A stretch of DNA of 34,725 nucleotides from positions 1-34,725 of the forward strand of contig JAFWUX010000225.1 in assembly GCA_017523995.1 (NCBI GenBank). Direction: 5' to 3'. This document shows, piece after piece, positions 8,923-17,263 of this stretch; position 1 is the stretch's first letter, and the number at the start of each line of letters is the position of its first letter. Made by a program: the position numbers and the translations under genes. The notes below the pieces were generated by a model that searched no databases, had not been told where the DNA came from, and was given only the letters and a program-made list of their open reading frames with translations. The stretch comes from Oscillospiraceae bacterium. Lineage in GTDB: Bacteria; Bacillota_A; Clostridia; Oscillospirales; Ruminococcaceae.

Positions 8923-9994
8923 AAGTATCACTGCACCCCCTGATCTCTGCATTTTTCAGTCTGCCGTTGATCTTGAAATACTTGCCCTTTCTGCCGCAGG
9001 GACAGTCATCCTCGCCGAGCAGGACGCCCTCGTCCTCTGTCAGCAGGCTGTGTCCCGGATAGGATTCCGGAATCGCCGAAACAACCTGAATGATACCGGT
9101 CTCGCCGATGCCGCACTCCGAGAAATCAAGCGGATTGCGGATAATGACGTCAGAAAAGATGCTTGCATGCAGATGCCCGCACTCGCATTCCATATAGATG
9201 CAGCCGGTCTGCTCCACCATGCCGTAGTAATCGTGGATGGATTCGAGCCCGCAGACATCCTTGAGCCGCCGGTGGAATTCATCGTGGCTGACCGCCTCGC
9301 TGACGAGCTTTTTCCATCCGCCGCCGTGGATCAGGATACCCTGCGAGAAATCAAATTCGATTCCCTCCGCCTTCAGCCGCACCAGTTCCTTATAGAAATG
9401 CTGCCAGATCATGAATGTGAATCCGAACATCAGAATCTTCTGACCCTTATATTTCTCGAGGAACTCGCGCACCGCCTCGACATCGAGCTTCATATCGTCA
9501 TCGAGCGCATAGATTTTCTTTGCGCCGAAGATCGAGAAGCCCAGAATGCCTGCGCCTCTCGCGGAGAACATCAGGCGGTTCTTGACAACGCTCGGGCAGT
9601 CGATGATGATCATCGGCATGCGGCCCGAACCGGTGAACTCGGAAACGATCTTCACCATTGTCTTCTGCTGATTGGAGGATGTGTTTCTGTCAAGATAGAT
9701 TTTGCTGACAGCCTGACCGGTTGTACCGGAGGAGGTCATCGTCTTGACAACATCCTCCTGCGGGACGGATTTCAGCTCCAGCTCCTTGAACAGCCGGACG
9801 GGCAGAAACGGGATATCCTTATAGCTTTTGCATGCATCCGCAGAGAACCCGACGCTGCTGAGCATATCAGCATACTGCGTGCAGTTTTCGCGGTGCAGCG
9901 CCGTCAGCTCCAGCAGACGCTCTGTCAGGAGCTTTTCCTTCTCCTGCTTGTTCAGCGAATACGGCGCGATGGAAAGGAGTTCTTCATATGTCAT
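8903..9994 (-). CDS. LuxE-like acyl-protein synthetase (AMP-forming)
   Basis: 363 residues of the LuxE/acyl-protein synthetase family, related to the adenylate-forming enzymes. MTSSGTTGQAVSK near residue 88 is the phosphate-binding loop, and YYGMVEQTG further on is the typical second motif. A Cys-rich stretch (ECECGH, CPCGRKGKYF) near the C terminus is common in LuxE-like proteins from polysaccharide loci. It activates a carboxylic acid as an acyl-AMP, carries it as a thioester and hands it to LuxC for reduction. ATG 9994 is preceded by GAGGTGAGA. The real substrate is unlikely to be a long fatty acid in this context, but the sequence alone does not tell. Confidence 0.87.
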   Translation of the reverse strand: MTYEELLSIAPYSLNKQEKEKLLTERLLELTALHRENCTQYADMLSSVGFSADACKSYKDIPFLPVRLFKELELKSVPQEDVVKTMTSSGTTGQAVSKIYLDRNTSSNQQKTMVKIVSEFTGSGRMPMIIIDCPSVVKNRLMFSARGAGILGFSIFGAKKIYALDDDMKLDVEAVREFLEKYKGQKILMFGFTFMIWQHFYKELVRLKAEGIEFDFSQGILIHGGGWKKLVSEAVSHDEFHRRLKDVCGLESIHDYYGMVEQTGCIYMECECGHLHASIFSDVIIRNPLDFSECGIGETGIIQVVSAIPESYPGHSLLTEDEGVLLGEDDCPCGRKGKYFKINGRLKNAEIRGCSDTYADKFK

Positions 9995-10042
9995 CTTCTC
10001 ACCTCAAAGCACATGAATTTGCAGCCCTTTGCTGCCGTTCGG

Positions 10043-10894
10043 TTATTCCCCTCTGTACACGGTGAAGTGAGACTGTGTACGCTTTTCAGGGGGCGGCGGC
10101 GTCATATAGTCGCCGTAGACAGATTCGAGAATTTTCTCCGTGCCGGACGGAATGCGGACCTTGAGTCCCTCAAACTCGCCGTAGCGGACGCCTTCAAACC
10201 ACTTGCGCGGGAAGACGGATTTATCGGTGTAGACACCGGTCGAGCCGTGTACATACGTACACTCATCGAATTTATACTTCGTGCGGAATTTCTTGATGTG
10301 ATTGAAGCATTTGACAATATCCATGCGCTTGCCGATCCCGAGCTTCTTGTTCATGGAGATCAGGAACTTTCTGCCCTTGGATTTATCCTTCAGATGCCAC
10401 ACGCCCTGCATTGCAGCACGCGGGAAGCTGATGATCGCATACCACACACGGAACCGGAAGCAGTGCAGCTTGATGCCGAGCTTCGAGGAGGGCATGCCGT
10501 CCATCGGGAGGACATCAATCCACGGGAAACCGACCTTCTTCTGATCGTCGAGATCAAATTCAACCTTCAGATTCTGGTCTTCGATCGAGATACCGGGCTT
10601 CCATCTGAAAAACGCCTTGCTGTCCTTGATGGAGTAGTAATCCACAACATACTGCGGCAGCTCCTTCTGACCGATCTTGAGAAACTTCTCAAAATCCGGA
10701 CGCGGCATCCAGACATCAATATCATCGTCCCACGGAATATAACCCTTGTGGCGGACTGTTCCGAGCAGCGTGCCGTATGCCATATAATAGCGCAGATTGT
10801 GTTTTTCGCAAACCTCAGTATACGCCTTCAGAATCTGAAAGCATACCGTCTGAATTGTTCGCAGATCCTGATCAATCTTCTCAGGTTCTGACAT
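10043..10894 (-). CDS. LicD-family phosphotransferase (second of two)
   Basis: 283 residues with MAYGTLLGTVRHKGYIPW followed by DDDIDVW, the LicD catalytic signature, and a C-terminal VYGDYMTPPPPEKR motif. It is preceded by GGGAGG and starts at ATG 10894. It sits between the thioesterase and LuxE genes, inside the acyl-building block of the operon, whereas the other LicD (3464-4288) is next to the flippase. LicD enzymes transfer phosphocholine, or more broadly a phospho- or phosphono-alcohol, from a CDP/CMP donor to a sugar. With the PEP mutase fusion downstream in the operon, a phosphonate transfer is the simplest hypothesis. Two different LicD genes suggest two modified positions or two phospho-substituents. 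Confidence 0.87.
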   Translation of the reverse strand: MSEPEKIDQDLRTIQTVCFQILKAYTEVCEKHNLRYYMAYGTLLGTVRHKGYIPWDDDIDVWMPRPDFEKFLKIGQKELPQYVVDYYSIKDSKAFFRWKPGISIEDQNLKVEFDLDDQKKVGFPWIDVLPMDGMPSSKLGIKLHCFRFRVWYAIISFPRAAMQGVWHLKDKSKGRKFLISMNKKLGIGKRMDIVKCFNHIKKFRTKYKFDECTYVHGSTGVYTDKSVFPRKWFEGVRYGEFEGLKVRIPSGTEKILESVYGDYMTPPPPEKRTQSHFTVYRGE

Positions 10895-10927
10895 ATGCCA
10901 AATACCTCCCGTTTCAATTCTTTTATC

Positions 10928-11629
10928 TTACCGGCAGCGGCGCATCTGCTCTGCGATGACCGCACCGATTTCCGCATAATGTTCCCGAATAAAAAAATGA
11001 TTGCCCGTAAACGCATAAAACGCAGCAGAACCGGTGAAAAACCGCTTCCACTGTTCCATGTCGCCGCGCGGCGTATCCGTTTCCGAGTAAAAAACAACTG
11101 CCGGAATATCTGTTTCCAGTTCCAGCGCTTCAAATCTGTATTTGCCGATGATCGAATAGTCGGCGCGGTAAAGCGGCAGATAGGTGCGCCAGAAAATCCG
11201 GTTGTTGAGCAGCTTCTCCGGCACAGCGCCGAAGCGGACTGTCCGCTCCATGACCTCTGCATCCATTTCGCTGCTGTCAAAGCCTGCAAGCTCCGCCTTT
11301 GTCTGCGGCTCATGCGCCGCAAGGAACACGCAGCAGGGCTTCGGCATATCCGCATCGCGCAGAATCCGCTTCAAGACCTCAGCAAGCGAGATGGTTCCCA
11401 TGCTGTAGCCAAAGAGCGCATAGGCGCCGCCCCGATACTGCGCGCGCAGCTTTGCATACATATCATCCGCCAGCGCATCGAAGTCCTCGTAAAAGGGCTC
11501 CCTGTGTCTGGCGCCGTGGCCGGCATATTCCGGCGCGATGATCTCAGTCTCCGGCAGAAAGGCGGCAAGCGGCTCAAAAAAAGCCGCATTTCCGCCTGCA
11601 TAGGTGAAGCAAAAAAGCTGATCACTCAT
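10928..11629 (-). CDS. Type II thioesterase (GrsT/TesA-like alpha/beta hydrolase)
   Basis: 233 residues beginning MSDQLFCFTYAGGNAAFF, the standard start of stand-alone thioesterases of peptide/polyketide clusters. The nucleophile lies in GYSMG (Ser76) and the catalytic His in GNHFF (His211). It overlaps the acyl ligase gene by 8 bases (ATGAGTGA), so it is translationally coupled; a longer in-frame start at 11689 lies deep inside the ligase gene and is unlikely. Such enzymes clear wrong acyl groups from carrier proteins or release the product. Here the obvious partner is the ACP at 13037-13279. Confidence 0.87.
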   Translation of the reverse strand: MSDQLFCFTYAGGNAAFFEPLAAFLPETEIIAPEYAGHGARHREPFYEDFDALADDMYAKLRAQYRGGAYALFGYSMGTISLAEVLKRILRDADMPKPCCVFLAAHEPQTKAELAGFDSSEMDAEVMERTVRFGAVPEKLLNNRIFWRTYLPLYRADYSIIGKYRFEALELETDIPAVVFYSETDTPRGDMEQWKRFFTGSAAFYAFTGNHFFIREHYAEIGAVIAEQMRRCR

Positions 11630-13037
11630 AATACTTTGCCAGATCCTTATAAAGTGTTTTGCCGGAATCGTTCTTCGGGATCTCATCAATGACGATCGTC
11701 TTGAACGCAGCCGGATTCAGCTTTGTCTTTTCGATCACGAAATCCCGGACGGCATCTGCCACAGCAGCATCCGTCACAAAGATGAACATGTGGTCATCCT
11801 TGCCCGCGGTTGCAGCCTCAATGCCGAATTTGCCCTTGATCAGGCGGTCAACCTCATCGAGATTGACGCGGTTGCCGTAGATCTTGAGGAAGCGCTTTTT
11901 TCTGCCGACGATATAATAGTAACCGTCTGCATCGAACTGCGCCATATCGCCGGTTTCCAGCACGCCGCCGCGCTCATCGCCCTTTGCGAGATCCGCGCCG
12001 CATTCTGCATAGCCCAGCGTGACATTTCTGCCCTCATAGACAAGCTCACCGGTGGTCAGCGGCTCGGTGATCTCCTTGCCGTTGACGTCGATCAGGTGAA
12101 ATTTTCCGCCCGGAATCGCAATGCCCATTGAGCCCTTCTTCTCCACCGCCTTCTCCGCCGGCAGATAGCCCATACGCGCAGTTGCCTCGCACTGACCGTA
12201 CATGACAACAAAGCGCTTGCCGCTCTCGGCGGCATAGGCAGCGAACTTCTCATGCAGCTCCGGCAGAATCTTGCCGCCTGCCTGCGTCATATAACGCAGC
12301 GACGGCAGCTTCATGCGGTAGAAGCGGAGTCTGTCCAGCATCTCGTAGGTATACGGGACGCCGCCGAACGAAGTCGCCTCAGACTCCTTGAAGAAGCTCC
12401 AGAATTCCTTTTGCATCAGCGTTTTCTCGGTCATGAGCAGCGTTGCGCCGACAAGGAAATGGCTGTTGATGATCGAGAGACCGTAGGTGTAGTTCATCGG
12501 GAGCGTTGTGATCGGGCGCTCAGTCGCATCCAGTTCCAGATACTGCACGATCGCGCGCGCATTATCGAGAATATTCTCATAGGACTGCCGCACAAACTTC
12601 GGCGAGCCGGTCGAGCCGGAGGTCGTCAGGAGCAGTGCGAGCTCGTCATAGAGCGGGTAGTTCGCGGTAAATCCGGTTTTGAGCAGCAGATAATCATAAA
12701 GTTCAAAGACCGGCTGCATCTGCGGGAACTGCGCTGCCTGATCCTTCGGCGCCCAGAGGTACGCCGGTTCATAGGTCTCGAGCAGATGCGAAAGCAGCTC
12801 CGATTCCAGATGGCTGTTGAGCATCACCGGCACGATGCCGTGGCTCAGAAAGCTGTAATATCCGAATGCCGAACCGATCTCGTTGCGGCACAGTGAGAAC
12901 ACAAGACATCTCCCGCCGACGGCCTCTGCCAGTTCGTCAGCGTGCAGTCCCAGTTCTTTGTATGTGACCTGACGGTTCTGATCGTCCTGTAAAGCAACCG
13001 ATTCGCCGAATCCGGAAATGTCCCAGATCTGTTTCAT
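11622..13037 (-). CDS. AMP-forming acyl/aminoacyl ligase loading the operon's ACP
   Basis: 471 residues of the adenylate-forming superfamily. The P-loop-like LLTTSGSTGSPK lies near residue 136, YGQCEATARMGYL is the motif that positions the adenine, TGDMAQFDADGYYYIVGRKK the hinge, and PKNDSGKTLYKDL ends with the catalytic Lys. It starts directly where the ACP gene stops, sharing one base, so ACP and ligase are made together. The protein is short for an acyl-CoA synthetase and resembles the stand-alone ligases (DltA-like, FadD-like) that charge a dedicated carrier protein. The specificity cannot be deduced; candidates are a small hydroxy or amino acid or a short fatty acid. Confidence 0.88.
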   Translation of the reverse strand: MKQIWDISGFGESVALQDDQNRQVTYKELGLHADELAEAVGGRCLVFSLCRNEIGSAFGYYSFLSHGIVPVMLNSHLESELLSHLLETYEPAYLWAPKDQAAQFPQMQPVFELYDYLLLKTGFTANYPLYDELALLLTTSGSTGSPKFVRQSYENILDNARAIVQYLELDATERPITTLPMNYTYGLSIINSHFLVGATLLMTEKTLMQKEFWSFFKESEATSFGGVPYTYEMLDRLRFYRMKLPSLRYMTQAGGKILPELHEKFAAYAAESGKRFVVMYGQCEATARMGYLPAEKAVEKKGSMGIAIPGGKFHLIDVNGKEITEPLTTGELVYEGRNVTLGYAECGADLAKGDERGGVLETGDMAQFDADGYYYIVGRKKRFLKIYGNRVNLDEVDRLIKGKFGIEAATAGKDDHMFIFVTDAAVADAVRDFVIEKTKLNPAAFKTIVIDEIPKNDSGKTLYKDLAKYYE

Positions 13038-13279
13038 CAGAATGTCACCCCGTACTCATCCTTCGCAAGAATCTCCTTGCCCTTTTCATAGGAGCTGAAG
13101 TCGATGATGTCATCGGTATCCATCATGATATCGAATGCATCCTCGAGTGCAGCGATCAGGGACATATGACCGACGGAATCCCATGCTGCGATATCCTGAT
13201 ACTTCAGACCCTCGAGCTGATCCTCGCCGATCTCAAAGGTGTCCGTAAATGCCTGATTGTACTTTTCGAGATTATTCAT
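13037..13279 (-). CDS. Acyl carrier protein
   Basis: 80 acidic residues. The phosphopantetheine attachment site is DSVGHMSLI, with Ser35 as the modified residue, followed by the usual helix-III acidic pattern ALEDAFDIMM. The C-terminal half is Asp/Glu rich, as in ACPs. It lies 18 bases after the transketolase C-subunit gene and abuts the ligase gene. It is not near fatty-acid synthesis genes, so it is a dedicated carrier for the group built by this operon (ligase, thioesterase, SDR and possibly LuxC/E act on it). No phosphopantetheinyl transferase is seen in the window. Confidence 0.92.
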   Translation of the reverse strand: MNNLEKYNQAFTDTFEIGEDQLEGLKYQDIAAWDSVGHMSLIAALEDAFDIMMDTDDIIDFSSYEKGKEILAKDEYGVTF

Positions 13280-13297
13280 GATTCTTCTTTCCTTTCA

Positions 13298-14278
13298 TCA
13301 CATGTGCGCGCCCTGAAGCGCTGCAAGAATTTTGTTTTTCATGCATTCGGCGGTCAGCCCGCTCTCCTGCATCTGATACGGATAGCTGCCGGAATGCACA
13401 AACAGATCGCTGATACCGACCGGTATCACCGGCTGATGTGCGCCGCGCTCGCAGAGCACCTCTGCAACGGCGCTGTAAAGTCCGCCGTAGATGCTGTGCT
13501 CCTCTGCCGCGACAAGCAGCTTGTGATTTGCATTTGCCTCTAAAACAGCTTCGCGGTCAAGCGGCTTGACCGTGTGCATGTTGAGCACCGAGCAGGATAC
13601 ATCGGATGCCTCAAGCAGCTTCGCCGCCTGCATCGCAACCGAAACCATCGAGCCGGATGCGATGATGCAGACATCTGTGCCCTCGCGCAGTGTCACCGCC
13701 CTGCCGATCTCAAAGTCATAATCCTCTTTGTAGACGATCGGCGTGTTCATCGGGCCGGTCAGGCGGATATAGGTCGGATCCGGCGTTTTTGCCGCAGCCG
13801 TCACCGCCTTGACGATCTCCGTGCAGTCCGCCGGAGAAATCACGGTGATATTCGGCAGGGCGCGCATCAGTGCGACATCCTCCACGCTGATATGCGTTGC
13901 ACCGAGAATGCCCGCGCCGTAGCCTGCCGTCAGACCGATCAGCTTGATCGGCAGCTTCATATAAGACATGTTGACGCGCACCTGATCGGCGCAGCGGGAG
14001 GCGCAGAAGCTCGCGTAGGTGTTGACAAACGGGATGAATCCCTCTTTTGCAAGACCGGCGGCTGCTGCAAGCATATTCTGCTCTGCGATGCCAAAATTAT
14101 ACAGTCTGTCCGGATGGGCAGCTTTATAGCGCTCCAGTCCCGAAAAGAAGCAGAGATCCGCTGTCAGCATCAGCGTCTCCGGCATTGTTTCGGCGAGCTC
14201 GAGCGCAGCCGTTCCGAAGGCACCGCTCGGGCCGAGCAGCGACCATGTCCGGATATTTTTCTTATTGATCTCAATCAT
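13298..14278 (-). CDS. Transketolase, C-terminal subunit (split type)
   Basis: 326 residues holding the pyrimidine-binding and C-terminal domains of transketolase: RLYNFGIAEQNMLAAAAGLA contains the conserved catalytic Glu, and HTVKPLDREAV the C-terminal domain motif. The start is ATG 14278 (MIEINKKNIRTW), which overlaps the end of the N-subunit gene by 8 bases and has GGGGAA just upstream; an earlier in-frame ATG at 14299 is less likely. With the N-subunit it forms a ThDP enzyme that moves a two-carbon ketol unit. Its place among LuxC/E, ACP and SDR genes suggests carbon-chain building for a special sugar or acyl group rather than central metabolism. Confidence 0.92.
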   Translation of the reverse strand: MIEINKKNIRTWSLLGPSGAFGTAALELAETMPETLMLTADLCFFSGLERYKAAHPDRLYNFGIAEQNMLAAAAGLAKEGFIPFVNTYASFCASRCADQVRVNMSYMKLPIKLIGLTAGYGAGILGATHISVEDVALMRALPNITVISPADCTEIVKAVTAAAKTPDPTYIRLTGPMNTPIVYKEDYDFEIGRAVTLREGTDVCIIASGSMVSVAMQAAKLLEASDVSCSVLNMHTVKPLDREAVLEANANHKLLVAAEEHSIYGGLYSAVAEVLCERGAHQPVIPVGISDLFVHSGSYPYQMQESGLTAECMKNKILAALQGAHM

Positions 14279-15104
14279 TGCTGTTCCCCAATTCTGCAAG
14301 CGCCTGCTCGTACTGATCCTTTGTCAGCGCGGCATTGTGGAATTTCCAGTTGTTTTCCATAAAGGAGATTCCCTTGCCCTTGACGGTATGCGCCAGAATC
14401 GCAAGCGGCTTGTCTCCGCGGTGTGCATAGGCATCGAGGATTGCAGCCGGATCGTGTCCGTCAATCTGGATGGTATCCCAGCCGAAATCCTGCCATTTCT
14501 GCTCAAACGGTGCCATGTTCATGACCGTTTCGGTATCGCCGTCATACTGGATCGCATTCATATCGACAACAGCGACGAGCTGATTCAGCCCGAAGTGACT
14601 TGCACTCGCTGCTGCCTCCCAGACGGAGCCTTCATCGCATTCTCCGTCTCCGAGGAACACAAAAACGCGCGATTCGGTATTCTGCTTCCGCTGCAGCGCC
14701 AGTGCAACACCGACACCGAGCGAGAGTCCCTGTCCGAGGCTGCCGCTGGCAAATTCGATGCCGTTCAGCCCGTTCAGCGAGGGGTGACCGCCGAGTCTGC
14801 TGCCGTCCTGCTTGAAAGTCGCAAGCTCCGATTCCTCGATGATGCCCGCCTCTGCCATTGCAGGATAGAGTGCCATTGCCGCATGTCCCTTGCTGAGGAT
14901 CACGCGGTCTCTGCCCTCCCATTCAGGATCATCCGCATGAAACCGCAGACATCCGGAATAGAGGCAGGTCAGCAGCTCCACGATCGAGAGGCTGCCGCCG
15001 AGATGTGCGCCCGTTTTTCCGACGTTCCATGTCATCTCAATGATACGGCGCCGGTTTTTCAGCGAGAGCGCACGGCATGTTTCAATCAGCTTTGCATCAG
15101 CCAT
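14271..15104 (-). CDS. Transketolase, N-terminal subunit (split type)
   Basis: 277 residues with the ThDP-binding half of transketolase. GAHLGGSLSIVELL is the N-terminal signature, and LGDGECDEGSVWEAA then VVDMNAIQYDG form the GDG...N diphosphate/metal motif. ATG 15104 overlaps the SDR stop by one base (TGATG) and has GGAGG 6 bases upstream, so it is preferred to the GTG three bases earlier. Split transketolases are common in specialised sugar pathways of anaerobes. Its partner is the next gene in the operon. Confidence 0.93.
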   Translation of the reverse strand: MADAKLIETCRALSLKNRRRIIEMTWNVGKTGAHLGGSLSIVELLTCLYSGCLRFHADDPEWEGRDRVILSKGHAAMALYPAMAEAGIIEESELATFKQDGSRLGGHPSLNGLNGIEFASGSLGQGLSLGVGVALALQRKQNTESRVFVFLGDGECDEGSVWEAAASASHFGLNQLVAVVDMNAIQYDGDTETVMNMAPFEQKWQDFGWDTIQIDGHDPAAILDAYAHRGDKPLAILAHTVKGKGISFMENNWKFHNAALTKDQYEQALAELGNSND

Positions 15105-15850
15105 CACATACCTCCGTCTACGCGGATTACTTGTCCTGTCATATAGCTTGCGCAGTCACTCGCGAGAAATGCGATGACATTCGCAATTTCCTCCGGTCTG
15201 CCCATGCGCTTCATCATGATCTTGGAGAGAATCTCGTTTCTGAGGTCATCCTCAATCTGCGCACCCATGCTGGTTTCGGTCATGCCGGGGGCGACCGCAT
15301 TGACGCGGATGCCGTTCGGCGCAAGCTCTCTTGCGAGCTTCTTTGTGCCGCCGATGACAGCCGCCTTGCTCGCAGCATATTCATACTGTGCCGGATCGCC
15401 GTCAATGCCGGCAATCGAGGCAACGTTGACGATGCTGCCGCTCTGCTGCCGCAGCATCAGTCTGGAGATATACTGTGTCAGGAGTGTGAGGGCAAAAAAG
15501 TTGACCTCAAACACCTTTTTCATCTTGTCCATGCCGGTCATGTGAAAGCTGGTGCTGTCCGCCGCGATGCCCGCGATATTGGCGAGGACATCGACGGAGA
15601 CCTTCTTCGAGCGGATCTGCTTGACCGCCTCCTTGACCTGCTCCTCATCGGTGACATCAAAGTAAACCGGCTGAATCCAGACGCCGTGTTTCTCCGCGAT
15701 TTCCGCCCACTGCGATTCAAAGCGCGGATTCTGACGGAACTCGCACGCCCAGATATTGGCGCCGTTTGCCGCAAAGCACTCAACAGCAGCCATACCGATA
15801 CCGCCGCCGGCGCCGGTGATGACTGCATTTCTGTTATCCAGAATCTTCAT
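15104..15850 (-). CDS. Short-chain dehydrogenase/reductase (FabG-like)
   Basis: 248 residues of the classical SDR family: TGAGGGIG for NAD(P) binding, NIAG, the catalytic YEYAASK pattern (Tyr-X3-Lys) after ASIAG, and the PGMTETSM and IRVDGGM regions near the end. FabG-type enzymes reduce 3-ketoacyl-ACP, while relatives act on sugars. In an operon with an ACP, a ligase and a transketolase, reducing a keto group on the ACP-bound or transketolase-made intermediate is a fair guess. ATG 15850 has AAGGA about 10 bases upstream, and its stop is coupled to the transketolase start. Confidence 0.9.
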   Translation of the reverse strand: MKILDNRNAVITGAGGGIGMAAVECFAANGANIWACEFRQNPRFESQWAEIAEKHGVWIQPVYFDVTDEEQVKEAVKQIRSKKVSVDVLANIAGIAADSTSFHMTGMDKMKKVFEVNFFALTLLTQYISRLMLRQQSGSIVNVASIAGIDGDPAQYEYAASKAAVIGGTKKLARELAPNGIRVNAVAPGMTETSMGAQIEDDLRNEILSKIMMKRMGRPEEIANVIAFLASDCASYMTGQVIRVDGGM

Positions 15851-15875
15851 GACAAAAAATCCTTTTCTTCAGATT

Positions 15876-16607
15876 TCAAAGATGTTTCGTAAGGCAGTAG
15901 CTCATTTCCTCGACCTGATAATCAAAGAGTGCGTGCAGCTTCAGAATCGGGAGATTATTGGAGGACACGCCGGTCACGATTTTTCTGTAACCGTTCTGTG
16001 CCGCATATTTCGTGATCATAAAGATCGGTGCAAAGCCGAGTCCCTTGTCCTTATGCGCCGGCAGCACGCCGCCGAGGAACGCATTGGCAGTTGCCGGATC
16101 GGGCTTTGCGCAGATATCAAAGGCGACCGGCTCATCCTTATAGCGGATGATCAGCAGATCGGCGCCCTGTTCGAGCACATCCTTTGTCCAGCAGGCATAC
16201 CGGTTGCCGGCAGCCGCCTGTCCGAATGCGGGGTCTCTTGCGACCTTATCGGTTGTGAACATCTCACCGCTCCGGATGACATCGAGCACCATCTGCGTTT
16301 CTGCCTCCGTCGCGATTGTGCAGGAGAGGAACGGTTCAAACCGCTGATAGATCCGCGGCATTTCGACCGCACCTTTCAGCTTCCGGCTAATCCGCAGATT
16401 TGTCTCGATCATCCGGAATCCCGCATCCTGTGCGTGCAGCAGCACATCGGTATTGCCGCACGGAATATGCATCACCTGATACACCTCGGAATGCGCTGCA
16501 ATCTCCTGTGCAATATCCGCCCAGCTGTCCTTCGGTTCGATCATGAACTCTGCGCTGGACGGCACGCCGAGATTGCGCGTTTCCCACGGCGTCAGCTTTA
16601 CAATCAT
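15876..16607 (-). CDS. GNAT-family N-acyltransferase
   Basis: 243 residues, with the GNAT core in the C-terminal half: GGVLPAHKDKGLGFAP corresponds to the acyl-CoA pyrophosphate-binding loop, and SSNNLPILKLHALFDYQVEE is the typical final strand-helix motif. The layout resembles WecD/RffC-like enzymes, which acylate an amino-sugar nucleotide. AGGAG lies 9 bases before ATG 16607, inside the end of the previous gene. The amine is plausibly made by the DegT aminotransferase of the same operon. Whether the donor is acetyl-CoA or the group carried on the operon's own ACP is open. Confidence 0.8.
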   Translation of the reverse strand: MIVKLTPWETRNLGVPSSAEFMIEPKDSWADIAQEIAAHSEVYQVMHIPCGNTDVLLHAQDAGFRMIETNLRISRKLKGAVEMPRIYQRFEPFLSCTIATEAETQMVLDVIRSGEMFTTDKVARDPAFGQAAAGNRYACWTKDVLEQGADLLIIRYKDEPVAFDICAKPDPATANAFLGGVLPAHKDKGLGFAPIFMITKYAAQNGYRKIVTGVSSNNLPILKLHALFDYQVEEMSYCLTKHL

Positions 16608-16620
16608 CTCTTGTTCTCCT

Positions 16621-17238
16621 TTATTTCTTCTCGGTGATTGTCTTGCCTTCCTCGTCTCTGTATACGCCTTTTCGCAGCAAGACAGTGGAAATGGTGCGGA
16701 AAAAGATTTTTACATCGAGCAGAAACGAGACATTGTTTGCATAGTAGACATCTTCCTTGAAGCGCTCATGCAGATCAATGCTGTTGCGGTGATACGCCTG
16801 ACTGTAGCCGGTGAGTCCCGGACGGACATTCAGCTTCTGATCCTCATCGCCGCGGTAGACATCAAGTGCATCCGGCAGGTCGGGGCGCGGGCCGATCAGG
16901 CTCATATCGCCCTTGAGGATGTTGAGAATCTGCGGCGTTTCATCCAGCGAAGTCTTGCGGATGAATCTGCCGATCTTCGTCACTCTCGGGTCCTCATCGC
17001 CGTTGTAGGTGCTGCCGTCCTCATTGCGGAGATCCGGCGCATTGACGCGCATCGAGCGGAACTTATACATCTTGAATACCTTTTTGCCCCTGCCCAGACG
17101 CGGTGCGTTGTAGAACACCGGTCCCTTATCCTCGATCACGATAAACGGCGCGATGAAGATGAAAATCAGCGCAAAAAAGGGCAGCCCGATCAGTGCGATC
17201 AGAATGTCAAGTAATCTTTTCACAAACTTTCCGTACAT
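16621..17238 (-). CDS. Initiating sugar-phosphate transferase (PglC/WbaP C-terminal family)
   Basis: 205 residues. One N-terminal hydrophobic re-entrant segment (RLLDILIALIGLPFFALIF) is followed by the catalytic domain with YKFRSM, the Asp-Glu dyad in KTSLDETPQILNILKGDMSL, IGPRP and VRPGLTGYSQAY. This is the small monotopic form. It moves a sugar-1-phosphate from UDP-sugar to undecaprenyl phosphate and so starts the repeat unit. Directly after the aminotransferase and before the GNAT, it fits an acylated amino sugar as first sugar. The start at 17238 has GGGAG 11 bases upstream. Confidence 0.93.
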   Translation of the reverse strand: MYGKFVKRLLDILIALIGLPFFALIFIFIAPFIVIEDKGPVFYNAPRLGRGKKVFKMYKFRSMRVNAPDLRNEDGSTYNGDEDPRVTKIGRFIRKTSLDETPQILNILKGDMSLIGPRPDLPDALDVYRGDEDQKLNVRPGLTGYSQAYHRNSIDLHERFKEDVYYANNVSFLLDVKIFFRTISTVLLRKGVYRDEEGKTITEKK

Positions 17239-17263
17239 AAATCACGATTCTCCCGTGTAAAGA

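Noticed and set aside
7705..9994. Bioluminescence (lux) genes
   Set aside because: Only LuxC- and LuxE-like subunits are present, with no luciferase or acyl-transferase LuxD; the setting is a polysaccharide operon.
13298..15104. Transketolase-like pair as the phosphonopyruvate decarboxylase of the phosphonate pathway
   Set aside because: The two proteins have the transketolase N/C split with GDGECDEG and NFGIAEQNM motifs; phosphonopyruvate decarboxylase is a single chain of another ThDP subfamily. The decarboxylase is expected left of the window.
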